NCBI GenBank assembly: GCA_029202545.1
Contig: CP119311.1
Coordinates: forward strand, 6,448,001 to 6,512,000
Direction of reading: 5' to 3'
Origin: Candidatus Pseudobacter hemicellulosilyticus
GTDB lineage: Bacteria; Bacteroidota; Bacteroidia; Chitinophagales; Chitinophagaceae
DNA: 64,000 nucleotides
Shown here: positions 8,653-16,700 of the stretch, one piece after another
Layout: each line of letters begins with the position of its first letter
How positions within the stretch are numbered: the stretch's first letter is position 1
Notes under the pieces: model-generated
Database searches by the model: none
Seen by the model: only the letters and a program-made list of their open reading frames with translations
Told to the model about the DNA's origin: nothing
Program-made: the position numbers and the translations under genes

Positions 8653-11600
8653 TCAGAAAATCATGTTTACAGCCAGGGAGAAATAAGGACGGGGATAGTA
8701 CTTCCGGAAAATAACATCAGAGGCGTCATAGATACTGCCGCCATTGGGATCCGGTCCTTTGCCCGTCAGCTCATCATAATGGTAATTGTTCTTTGCATCC
8801 TGGTACAGCAGGAAAGGCGCATTCAATACATTCTGTACGCCGGCATTGACACTGAAAGTTTTATTGATCCGCTGGCGCCAGGTAATGTCCAGCTGATCGC
8901 GGCCATGCATCATGATATCCGCATCCGCACGCTCGCCTTTATTGGCGCCTACTGCATAGATATAATCACCTGCCCGGTTATAGCTCAGCGAGATCCTGGT
9001 GCCCAGGCCGGCATCTTCATAGTTCAGCGCGGCATTCAGCAGGTAGGGTGATTGTCCCTGCATGGGCCTGGAGCGGGCGCCTGCATACCCTATCCTGTCC
9101 GGCATACCCGGTACATCCACATTGCTCTTGAACCAGGAGCCATTCAACACCGTGGAGAGATTACGGAAGAACCTGCCGGGCAGGAAACCAAACCCTTTTC
9201 TGAACTCCGCTTCCATTCCGTACACGGTAGCCCTACCGGTATTGACATAAAAGAACTGGTCAAATCCTTCGGAGAAGATCATCCGGAAACGCTCGATCGG
9301 TTTGTCCAGCACCTTATAGAAAAAGCCGATATTGACCATCTCATTCCTTAAAGTGCTATTGGGGAACCATTCCAGCCTGGCCTCCCAGTTATGAATATCA
9401 ACCGGTTGCAGCAGGGGATTGCCCACATAAGTCTCCTGCTCCAGGTAATTGGTGTACTGCATAGGCGCCGTTTCCCGGAACTCAGGCCTGTTCAGGGTTT
9501 TACCATAGCCAGCGCGGATGATCCAGGCACTGTCAGGGCGATAGGAAATATTCACGGAAGGAAGCCAGGAGGTAACGGGCACTTTTACTTCCAGCGGATA
9601 AGCGGCCAGTCCGTATTCATGGCTGCCCAGGATCCGAAAGCTATTGTCTTCCACACGCAGGCCGCCAAATACATTCAGGCGGTTTTGCAGGAAATTGAAA
9701 TCAGTGCTGAGGTAACCCGCGTTCAGTACATTGTCCGCATAGTACTGGTTATTGGGATTGGTCTTTTCCAGCCAGCGATAACCGGTGCCATCTTCCCGGA
9801 ATAGTTCCTGATTGAAATAATGCTGCAGGTATTGTTCGCGGATCTGTATGCCGCCGCCAGGTATAGGACCATTATCACTGGAGAAACGGGAACCAATAAT
9901 GGCCAGGTTGGGATCATAAAGATTGACCCCGTTTACCAGGATAAAGGTCCGGCTGCTGAAATCCCTGATGCGGGTTTCATGATACACGCCAGCCTTCAGG
10001 CCCCAACGTTCAGTGAGCCGGTAAACAAGGTCCAGGTTACCCTGGTAGGTTTTTTCTTTGATATCATTGAACACCCGGGACAGGGTATAATAGGAGATCA
10101 GCTCCGTGCCCAGCACCCAGGGATTGTTTTCATCCTCCCCACCTTTTACCGGATCATTACCGGCCTGCACATTCCTGCGCAGGGTATAATCCCGGTTATC
10201 CGGTTCCTGTTTATGGATAGTGGAATAGCTGAGATTGGCTTTGAGGTTGTTGGCCTTGTTCTTGCCAAATGCATAGTTGGCAGCCACCTGACCGGTGTAC
10301 AGCTGGTTCTGCACATAGTACAGGTTCTGGTGCCGGAATTCGTATTCGGGATAATCGTCCAGCTGCCGGTAATCCTCTACGGCAATGCGCTGGTTATTGG
10401 TATTGAAGAAATGACGCAGCTCCAGGTTGAGCCCATCCATGAGCTTGATCTCATTGCTTTGGATCACGGAAAGACGCGCTGCATGTATTCCTTGGGTCAG
10501 CTGTCCATCATGGTGTTTGTAGAGCGAGTTTTGTTCACTCACGCGCTGCTCATGTGTATTGGTATAGCTGACCGATGTCAGGTTACGCAGATATTGACCG
10601 CCGATCTTCCAGGCGTCATAGTAGTTGACATTGAAGCGCAGGTCGGGACCGGCTTTATAGTCCCTGTCCAGCAGATATACATTTTTGAATTCACGTGAAT
10701 ACCGTGCATTGTCCGCAGGACTGAGGTGGTTAAAGCTGGCGGCACGGGGAATACCCGCGGGTATAGCTCTTTTGCCATCATCAAATCCCAGGAAATCGGT
10801 TTTGCTGCCGGCATAGTTGAGTACGTTCTCAAAGCTGGACTGCGGGCGGTACTGGGCCGAGAACTGCACATCAAACTGACGGGTCAGCTGGCTTTTCTTG
10901 GTAAATATTTTTACCAGACCACCGGAGAATTCACCGGGCAGGTCCGCAGAAGGGGATTTATAGACCATGATGCGGTCAATAGCATTGCTGTTGATGACAT
11001 CATAGGAAAAAGCGCGACTATCTGCATCCGTCGCCGGCGCCATAGCATCATTCAGAAAGGTCAGGTTATATCTTTTGTTCAGGCCGCGAACAATAACGTA
11101 GTTGTCTTCCGAAATATTCACGCCGGCCACCCGCTTTACCACTTCGCCGGCATCCCGGTCCAGGGTGCGGGCAATCTGCTCATTGGAGATGCCGGACACA
11201 ACAGTCTGCGAATTGTACAGTTCAGTCACCAGCTGTTCATCGGAACTGTTCAGCACCCGCCTCCTGCGGATGCCGGTCACCACTACACCTGAACTGGCGG
11301 ACCTCACCTGCAGCTTCACATCAAAAACGGTGGCATTTGTGGCAGTGATCCGCAAATTCTGGATACGACCTGCTTCATACCCTACATAGGATACCAGCAG
11401 GGTGTAAGTACCTGGCTCCAGCCCCTGCAATACATAGTGACCGGTGGAGTCCGAAAGGCTGACCCAATCAAGCCCCTCTACTGATATAGAGGCGCCGATC
11501 AGCGGATCACCATTCTCAAAATCCACTACCCTGCCGGTCACGCGGCCGCCTTTGCCGGGCACAACAGTATCTGCTGTCTGCGGCTCTTTAACCGGCTGGC

Positions 11601-11958
11601 GCAGGCGGAAAGAGATAGTGGTGTTCACCACCTGGTACTCGATCCCAAAACGTGTTTTCAGTTCTTCCAGGGCTTTGTGCAGGGTGACTTTTTCCCAGCC
11701 GATCTTTTCCACGGCAATCTCCCGGAAAGCATTCTTGGAAAATGTGAACGAGAAATTGGTCTGCGCATCGAGCTTATCCAGCAGCTCGGTGGCATTGGTC
11801 CTGGTCACAGACAGGGATACGGGTTCTTCCATTGTTTTCTCCTGCGCAGTCAGTGAGCAGCAGAGCAGGCAGAACAATGGCAGTAACCACCATTTAGTGC
11901 CGGCATGCCGCTCCCTATTTTGGAGGGACACTCCAAAGGCTGTACATTTGTTACTCAT
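8653..11958 (-). CDS. STN-domain TonB-dependent receptor, non-SusC type, 1101 aa
   Basis: Outer-membrane receptor with signalling capacity. After a signal peptide (ending LTAQ, residue ~39) comes a secretin/TonB short N-terminal (STN) domain at ~45-115 (ATELLDKLDAQTNFSFTFSK), the domain that talks to a FecR anti-sigma. A CNA-B domain (~140-215; GRVVDFENGDPLIGASISVE) and a plug (~240-365) with VIVRGLNKRYN and LPGEFSGGLVKIFTKK follow, then the barrel. The plug lacks the SusC signature (LKDAxAxxIYGxRxxNG) and no susD is present, so this is a FecA/CirA-like receptor rather than SusC. It follows sigma and FecR directly and precedes three lipoprotein genes. The start ATG lies 20 nt from the hairpin at 11977. 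Confidence 0.92.
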   Translation of the reverse strand: MSNKCTAFGVSLQNRERHAGTKWWLLPLFCLLCCSLTAQEKTMEEPVSLSVTRTNATELLDKLDAQTNFSFTFSKNAFREIAVEKIGWEKVTLHKALEELKTRFGIEYQVVNTTISFRLRQPVKEPQTADTVVPGKGGRVTGRVVDFENGDPLIGASISVEGLDWVSLSDSTGHYVLQGLEPGTYTLLVSYVGYEAGRIQNLRITATNATVFDVKLQVRSASSGVVVTGIRRRRVLNSSDEQLVTELYNSQTVVSGISNEQIARTLDRDAGEVVKRVAGVNISEDNYVIVRGLNKRYNLTFLNDAMAPATDADSRAFSYDVINSNAIDRIMVYKSPSADLPGEFSGGLVKIFTKKSQLTRQFDVQFSAQYRPQSSFENVLNYAGSKTDFLGFDDGKRAIPAGIPRAASFNHLSPADNARYSREFKNVYLLDRDYKAGPDLRFNVNYYDAWKIGGQYLRNLTSVSYTNTHEQRVSEQNSLYKHHDGQLTQGIHAARLSVIQSNEIKLMDGLNLELRHFFNTNNQRIAVEDYRQLDDYPEYEFRHQNLYYVQNQLYTGQVAANYAFGKNKANNLKANLSYSTIHKQEPDNRDYTLRRNVQAGNDPVKGGEDENNPWVLGTELISYYTLSRVFNDIKEKTYQGNLDLVYRLTERWGLKAGVYHETRIRDFSSRTFILVNGVNLYDPNLAIIGSRFSSDNGPIPGGGIQIREQYLQHYFNQELFREDGTGYRWLEKTNPNNQYYADNVLNAGYLSTDFNFLQNRLNVFGGLRVEDNSFRILGSHEYGLAAYPLEVKVPVTSWLPSVNISYRPDSAWIIRAGYGKTLNRPEFRETAPMQYTNYLEQETYVGNPLLQPVDIHNWEARLEWFPNSTLRNEMVNIGFFYKVLDKPIERFRMIFSEGFDQFFYVNTGRATVYGMEAEFRKGFGFLPGRFFRNLSTVLNGSWFKSNVDVPGMPDRIGYAGARSRPMQGQSPYLLNAALNYEDAGLGTRISLSYNRAGDYIYAVGANKGERADADIMMHGRDQLDITWRQRINKTFSVNAGVQNVLNAPFLLYQDAKNNYHYDELTGKGPDPNGGSIYDASDVIFRKYYPRPYFSLAVNMIF

Positions 11959-11976
11959 TTGTTTGATTTTTCCTAC

Positions 11977-12007
11977 AGGGGTTGTTGACGCAACCCTTTT
12001 TGTTTTT
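11977..12007 (+). terminator. Hairpin plus T-run antisense to the FecR/receptor transcript
   Basis: Stem GGGTTG (11979-11984) pairs perfectly with CAACCC (11991-11996), loop TTGACG, extended by A-T and G-T pairs, followed by TTTTTGTTTTT. This is a textbook intrinsic terminator, but for plus-strand transcription, opposite to all neighbouring genes. It sits between the FecR stop codon and the receptor start. Equivalent structures occur at 20377 and 49149. Confidence 0.6.
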
Positions 12008-12971
12008 AATAAATGATCAGGGTATCCTGTTCTATGGTATAATGAAATGAATGTGTGAAGGCCAGGCCGTCCAGCATCTGCGCCGCTGTCTCCCGCCGGA
12101 AGATGGCAGAGACCGTTCCATTCAACCGCTTCTTATTTTTCCATACCAGTTTCCATTGCTGCTGCCGCGCTATCCGCGCAATAGCTTCTGTGAGCGGCTG
12201 CTCATTGAATACTGTGGCGCCCGTGGTCCAGGCATCTATTTCCTGGTCAATGGCTACTATACTGACTGCACTGTCGGCCTGCCGGTAACGGCTCATAGTG
12301 CCGGGCTTCAACAATACGGGCTGCCGCTCCCCTGCCGGCACAAACTGTACGCTGCCATTAAGCAGGGCTACTTTCAGCTCCTGTTCCTCCGGGTAGGCGG
12401 TGATGTTAAACATTGTTCCCAATACGCGGGTAGTGGTGCCGCCGGCCCTTACCAGGAACGGCTTCCCGGCATTGGCGGTTACCTCAAAACGGGCTTCGCC
12501 GCTCAGCTGGATAGTACGGGCGCTATCGCCAAAATTGCCCGCCCATTCAATGGTAGAGAAACGGTTCAGCCATACGCGGGAACCATCGGGCAGGGTAATT
12601 GTTTTGATCTGGTTATGACCGGTGCTGATAGTGGTGTAGAGCGGTTTTCCGGAAGTATTGTCCGTGGGTTGTAGCAGGTAGAAAAAGCCGGTAGCTACCA
12701 GGCCGGTCAGTACCGCCGCTGCTGTCCACTGCATGATCCGGCGGACAGGAATGCGCTGTCCCGTCTTCGGTTGTAATCCCGGCAGGGCTTTGCGCAGCCT
12801 TGCTGCTGCCAGGCTGGCCCATATGGGATGGGCCGCGGAATAATTGGTTTCTCCAGGTTCCAGCGCTTCATACCAATGATCTATGGATCGCTTTTCATCA
12901 GGGCTGCTGTCACCCTGCTGGTATTTATGCAGAAAATCCCGGAACTGTTGCTGCTGATTGTTGTCCATCAC
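12006..12971 (-). CDS. FecR-family anti-sigma factor, 321 aa
   Basis: Single-pass inner-membrane anti-sigma factor that holds the neighbouring ECF sigma until the receptor STN domain signals. A short cytoplasmic N-terminal region (FLHKYQQGDSSPDEKRSIDHWYEAL) is followed by a membrane segment at ~85-105 (WTAAAVLTGLVATGFFYLL), then the periplasmic FecR domain (~115-215; ITLPDGSRVWLNRFSTIEW, GEARFEVTANAGKPFLVRAGG) and a C-terminal DUF4974-like region resembling STN (LTEAIARIARQQQWKLVWKNK). It lies 48 bp after the sigma gene and 47 bp before the receptor gene, the standard signalling triad order. Confidence 0.95.
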   Translation of the reverse strand: MMDNNQQQQFRDFLHKYQQGDSSPDEKRSIDHWYEALEPGETNYSAAHPIWASLAAARLRKALPGLQPKTGQRIPVRRIMQWTAAAVLTGLVATGFFYLLQPTDNTSGKPLYTTISTGHNQIKTITLPDGSRVWLNRFSTIEWAGNFGDSARTIQLSGEARFEVTANAGKPFLVRAGGTTTRVLGTMFNITAYPEEQELKVALLNGSVQFVPAGERQPVLLKPGTMSRYRQADSAVSIVAIDQEIDAWTTGATVFNEQPLTEAIARIARQQQWKLVWKNKKRLNGTVSAIFRRETAAQMLDGLAFTHSFHYTIEQDTLIIY

Positions 12972-13019
12972 TTCCTACTTCGTCAAACAGGAAATGAAGT
13001 ACCCTCGGGTTGGTGTTAC

Positions 13020-13634
13020 CTAATTGTTATCAAAGAGAATACTGATCCAGATGGCCGAGCAGGTAAGGCCTGAGATAGCGGCATCCAGGTGAGGCTCCAT
13101 GGCTTTGCGTAATAATAAGGAGGCTTTGTGCAAGGCATTCTTAACGCTTTGCGGCTGGAGAGATAGTTTGTCTGCAATAGCTGCTACGGACAGGCGCTCG
13201 TCCTGGTGCAGGCGATAGATCTCGCGCATGCGATCCGGCAGTTGGTCTACCGCCTGTTGCAGGTGGGCATAGGTCTTTTCAAAGGGAATGAGCGGCTCAG
13301 TGGTCGCTGTGCCTGTTTGCTGCTCCAGGTAACTGAGCAGGGCCAGGCGCTGCACTTCTCTTTTGCTGGTCTGGCGGTACCAGTCTATCACTTTGTGTTT
13401 GACCATCCCAACCAGCCAGGGCGCAAGGGGACCGTCTACTGTAAGCTGGCTTCTTTTTTCCCAGAGATGGGTGAAGATATCCTGTACCATGTCCAGTGAA
13501 TCGGCCTGCTCCCCTGTTTTCCGGTAAGCAATATCAAACAGCATTTGCCAGTACTGTTCAAAAATCCAGGCATATACCTGGTGATTGCCGGATCGGAGTT
13601 GGGTAATGATGTCCTGGTCGGTAAGGGATTGCAT
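13020..13634 (-). CDS. ECF RNA polymerase sigma factor (sigma-70 family), 204 aa
   Basis: Directs RNA polymerase to the receptor operon. Region 2 has SLDMVQDIFTHLWEKR and region 4 has LPDRMREIYRLHQDERLSVAAIADKL followed by SVKNALHKA, typical of Bacteroidota FecI-like sigmas. It heads sigma-FecR-receptor-lipoprotein operon 13634-4998. The ATG at 13634 is only ~12 nt from an exact TAGTTTTG -7 box, so the 5' leader is very short or absent. The C-terminal extension after region 4 (EPHLDAAISGLTCSAIWISILF) is hydrophobic and short, as often seen in this sigma group. Confidence 0.94.
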   Translation of the reverse strand: MQSLTDQDIITQLRSGNHQVYAWIFEQYWQMLFDIAYRKTGEQADSLDMVQDIFTHLWEKRSQLTVDGPLAPWLVGMVKHKVIDWYRQTSKREVQRLALLSYLEQQTGTATTEPLIPFEKTYAHLQQAVDQLPDRMREIYRLHQDERLSVAAIADKLSLQPQSVKNALHKASLLLRKAMEPHLDAAISGLTCSAIWISILFDNN

Positions 13635-13645
13635 ACTGGGTACTG

Positions 13646-13653
13646 CAAAACTA
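13646..13653 (-). promoter_or_regulatory. Bacteroidota -7 box (TAGTTTTG) for the sigma gene at 13634
   Basis: Exact match to TAnnTTTG on the minus strand, 12 nt upstream of the sigma ATG. No clear -33 TTG at the right spacing, which would fit a regulated promoter. Motif by inspection only. Confidence 0.45.
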
Positions 13654-13702
13654 ACAGGCCCTTATTACCGGAATGTTAAGGGCAGCCGCTTTATAGCACC
13701 AT

Positions 13703-13739
13703 TCCGCCGGCACAGCAGGAAACTGACAGTGCCGGCGGA
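13703..13739. terminator. 11-bp perfect stem between two operons, possible terminator without a T-run
   Basis: TCCGCCGGCAC (13703-13713) pairs perfectly with GTGCCGGCGGA (13729-13739). The loop holds a further CAG-GAAA-CTG mini-hairpin. It lies 30 bp after the stop of the minus-strand gene at 13769, so it probably marks that operon's 3' end, but no U-run follows on the minus strand. Confidence 0.45.
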
Positions 13740-13768
13740 TCATGGATGATAATTTTTACAATATATGC

Positions 13769-15271
13769 TCAGCTTCCCAATGCCTGGCGGATCAGTGCAA
13801 TCAGTTGCTCCTTACCATCGGGATGTGCAGGATTCGGTGGACTGGCTGAAAATAAGTTCCCGTCTTTCCCTACCAGCAGCAAATGCGGAAAAGCTGCGCC
13901 GGGTACATATTGCCGGATAAAATCATTGGCGGATCCTGTACCTGCCGTATACAGATAAATGGTGGAAGGCGTTGTGTAATGCGTATACGCTTTTGTGGTC
14001 CCCTGGTTTAGCTTCCTGTTGCCATCCACGCTGGGCAGCCATTCTTCCCGCTTCAGATCCACCGACAGGCTCACAAAAACTACATCTGTTCTGTCCTTAA
14101 ATGCTTCCTCTACTTCTGGCAGGGCTTTGGCTACAGCCACACAGCCTCCGCAACCAGTAAACCACATATCCAGGAAGATAACCTTGCCTTTAAAATCACT
14201 GAGCCGGACCACTTTATTTTCCCTGTCACGAAAAGCAAAGTCAACAACCGGTTTACCGGAAACAAAAGAAGCCATCAGCGCTTCCAGTCTTTTCCGGTAG
14301 CGGGGAGTTTCTACCATATCCAGCAACCAGGCAAAACTACTATCCGTTACTTCACTCCTGCTCACCTCCCTGTCCAAAGACATCAGGAGTAGTTTATCCC
14401 GCAGCGTACCTGAATATCGACTGCTGATCCGCTGGTAGATACCGGGAGCAGGCAGCCTGCCCAGGGACAGAGCATAGGCAGCATCTGTCTCTTCTTTCAG
14501 TAACAGAAATTCCGGGTAAAAGGATAAAAGGAGCAAAGCGGAGGAAGCAGTATCCACAGAAATATTGGTCAGGTATTGTTCATACAACTGTTGTGCCTGG
14601 CGGACGCGATCACTATCGCCCCGCAGCCCGGCCCTCACACTGGTGTAATAATGGCCATAGGCGCCAGTCCGCAAATTGGCCCGGTAAATAAAATCCATGG
14701 TTTCACTGATCCGGCCTTTATACCTGTCCAGCAATTGCCGCTGGCCATTCATCCTGTCCGTATTGAAACGAATATGATTGAACCCGGCTTTATTGTCCGC
14801 ATATTCTTTACGACGGCTGGCAAACAAATGCAGGATGCTGTCTACCTCCCACTCGTATTGCCATTTAGCGGCGCCCTTACCGGAAAAATGATAGGCGCCA
14901 GGCTTTCCGGTCACCTGGATCCTGTCACCCGGCTCTACATAATAGTTGATCAGGGCGCTATCGCTCCGCAGGATATTATGGGTGGTAATTCTTTCTGTGT
15001 TTACATAAAAATTTACACGCACCGGGCCTTCCAATGGCGGGGTGGCAAAAGAAAAACGGCCGCCGGAGCTGATGATCGTTTGTTCAAAAGCCGGCAGGAA
15101 CTCCGGGTTGCCGAGGGGACTGAACTCCCCATGCATGATCAGGATCACCGTATCGGAAGTCTTCCCAGTAGCCAGTTGCCCGCTGATCACAGCCGGTTGG
15201 CTTTGCACCTGACAGGGAATTAAAAAAAGGAAAACAATACAACCTATTACTATAACCGAAATATATTTCAT
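13769..15271 (-). CDS. Exported TlpA-like thioredoxin-fold protein, 500 aa
   Basis: Periplasmic or membrane-attached thiol-disulfide oxidoreductase. The N-terminus is a signal sequence (VIVIGCIVFLFLIPCQVQSQ). Residues ~25-135 form a beta-rich domain like the DUF4369 region of such proteins, and a long alpha-helical middle (~140-335) follows. The C-terminal thioredoxin domain (~340-500) has SDFKGKVIFLDMWFTGCGGC, with the redox pair at C374 and C377 (CGGC instead of WCxPC), and a cis-Pro loop AAFPHLLLV. It is the last gene of the sigma-FecR-SusC-SusD operon, 43 bp after susD. The operon at 42.7-51.2 kb has the same order, ending in a canonical WCVPC protein. Redox partner unknown. Confidence 0.87.
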   Translation of the reverse strand: MKYISVIVIGCIVFLFLIPCQVQSQPAVISGQLATGKTSDTVILIMHGEFSPLGNPEFLPAFEQTIISSGGRFSFATPPLEGPVRVNFYVNTERITTHNILRSDSALINYYVEPGDRIQVTGKPGAYHFSGKGAAKWQYEWEVDSILHLFASRRKEYADNKAGFNHIRFNTDRMNGQRQLLDRYKGRISETMDFIYRANLRTGAYGHYYTSVRAGLRGDSDRVRQAQQLYEQYLTNISVDTASSALLLLSFYPEFLLLKEETDAAYALSLGRLPAPGIYQRISSRYSGTLRDKLLLMSLDREVSRSEVTDSSFAWLLDMVETPRYRKRLEALMASFVSGKPVVDFAFRDRENKVVRLSDFKGKVIFLDMWFTGCGGCVAVAKALPEVEEAFKDRTDVVFVSLSVDLKREEWLPSVDGNRKLNQGTTKAYTHYTTPSTIYLYTAGTGSANDFIRQYVPGAAFPHLLLVGKDGNLFSASPPNPAHPDGKEQLIALIRQALGS

Positions 15272-15314
15272 ATACCCTTATTAAAGAATGGCTGCGCCAT
15301 CAGTTCAATTTTCA

Positions 15315-16697
15315 TCAACGTGGATTTTGTTCTATACCACTTTTTTCCACTTCCTGCTCGGGGATAGGGAAGGTATAACGGGGATTGCCGGGAGGCAGCT
15401 CAACAATACTGCCGTTGCTCCTGATCCTCCTGAGGGTAGTGGCAAACCGGCTATCCTTGTTCAGCCGGCGCAGGTCATGCCAGCGGATAGCACGTCCCAC
15501 CAGCTCTTTTCTTCTCTCCACAAGTATGATGCCCAATGCCTCGTCCCCGGTTGCCGCCGTGAGCGGCACCAGCGTATTGGTAACATACCGTTTACGCAGC
15601 AATGCGTTAAGCGTATCCATGGCCGGCTGGACGCTATTTCTCCTGGCCAGGCATTCCGCTTTTGCCAGGTACATTTCATCTGTGCAGGGTCCTGCCATGG
15701 CAGACGAACCGCCGGAGTAGCTGCCTTTGAAAATATAATACCCGTTCCTTGCATTGAAATAACATACTTTCCTTCTGTCATTTGGCTGGTACAGGTTGTA
15801 TAGTGCAGAATCCACCCAGGCATTGCTGGCATAGCCAAACTCCGCTGCGTGCTCAAACTGCAGCACTTCCGGATTGACGCCCATATCGCCCATCGGGAAA
15901 GGCCGGGCCAGGTTTTCGTTCAGCGTATTGAAGTCGAGCAATTCACTGGCAGCCGCCAGCGAAAGGTCGGCATAATATTCAGCCCGCTCATAATTCTCCA
16001 TGGCCAGGTAGGTACGCACAAGCATACTATAGGCGCTCACCTTTCTCGGCCGCCAGGTGGTGGTAACATGGTCAGGCAGCAGGGGAATAGCGGCTTCCAG
16101 CTGGTTGATCAGGTATTGATAACAGGCTTCCTGGCTGCTCCTGGCCGCCACTTCATTGACGTCAGCACCGGACCTGATAGGTACGCCCGGCATACTGGCG
16201 GCGGTAGCTGCAGTATAGGGAGCTGAAAAGCCCTGCAAAAGAATATACATGGCATAGCCCCGGTAATAAAGGGCCATGGCTTTTGCATGATCATAAGCTG
16301 CCTGCTCATGTGGCGCAGGGCTGAGCCTGGACAGTCCTTCCAGCACTACGTTGGCATAGAAGATAGCCTGGTAAGGCGAATTCCAGCCTCTGAGCGTAGG
16401 ATACCCGCCATACATATCCTTCTCCCAGAAATAAGTATTCTTTACCGGTATCACGTAGACTGCGAGGTCCGGTTCAAAAGAGAAAAAATCATCGGCGGCT
16501 ATGCTGGCCAGCTCGCCGCTGGCGAGCAGGTCAATGAATCCGTAACTGTCCAGCAACGCCTGAAGATCACCGATGGATTCAGGCACTACCTGGGCTTTAT
16601 TGGGCTTTTTCTCCAGGAATTCCTTGCCGCATGCCATAAAACAAAACGGACAAAGGAGCAGTACTATCATAAACAGGGGATGTCTCATACATTGCAT
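15315..16697 (-). CDS. SusD/RagB-family outer-membrane lipoprotein, 460 aa
   Basis: Ligand-binding lid of the SusC encoded just upstream. The signal peptide MIVLLLCPFCFMAC gives a lipobox Cys, followed by GKEFLEKKPNKAQVVPES. TPR-like helices in the middle (YDHAKAMALYYRGYAMYILLQGFSAPY) and a late ERRKELVGRAIRWHDLRRLNK motif are typical of SusD C-termini. The start at 16697 lies 3 bp after the SusC stop; an ATG at 16688 is an equally good start for the signal peptide. The protein ends quickly after IPEQEVEKSGIEQNPR, where SusD proteins often end in ...EIxxNPxxxQNPGY, so it is complete but slightly short. Confidence 0.92.
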   Translation of the reverse strand: MQCMRHPLFMIVLLLCPFCFMACGKEFLEKKPNKAQVVPESIGDLQALLDSYGFIDLLASGELASIAADDFFSFEPDLAVYVIPVKNTYFWEKDMYGGYPTLRGWNSPYQAIFYANVVLEGLSRLSPAPHEQAAYDHAKAMALYYRGYAMYILLQGFSAPYTAATAASMPGVPIRSGADVNEVAARSSQEACYQYLINQLEAAIPLLPDHVTTTWRPRKVSAYSMLVRTYLAMENYERAEYYADLSLAAASELLDFNTLNENLARPFPMGDMGVNPEVLQFEHAAEFGYASNAWVDSALYNLYQPNDRRKVCYFNARNGYYIFKGSYSGGSSAMAGPCTDEMYLAKAECLARRNSVQPAMDTLNALLRKRYVTNTLVPLTAATGDEALGIILVERRKELVGRAIRWHDLRRLNKDSRFATTLRRIRSNGSIVELPPGNPRYTFPIPEQEVEKSGIEQNPR

Positions 16698-16700
16698 TGT

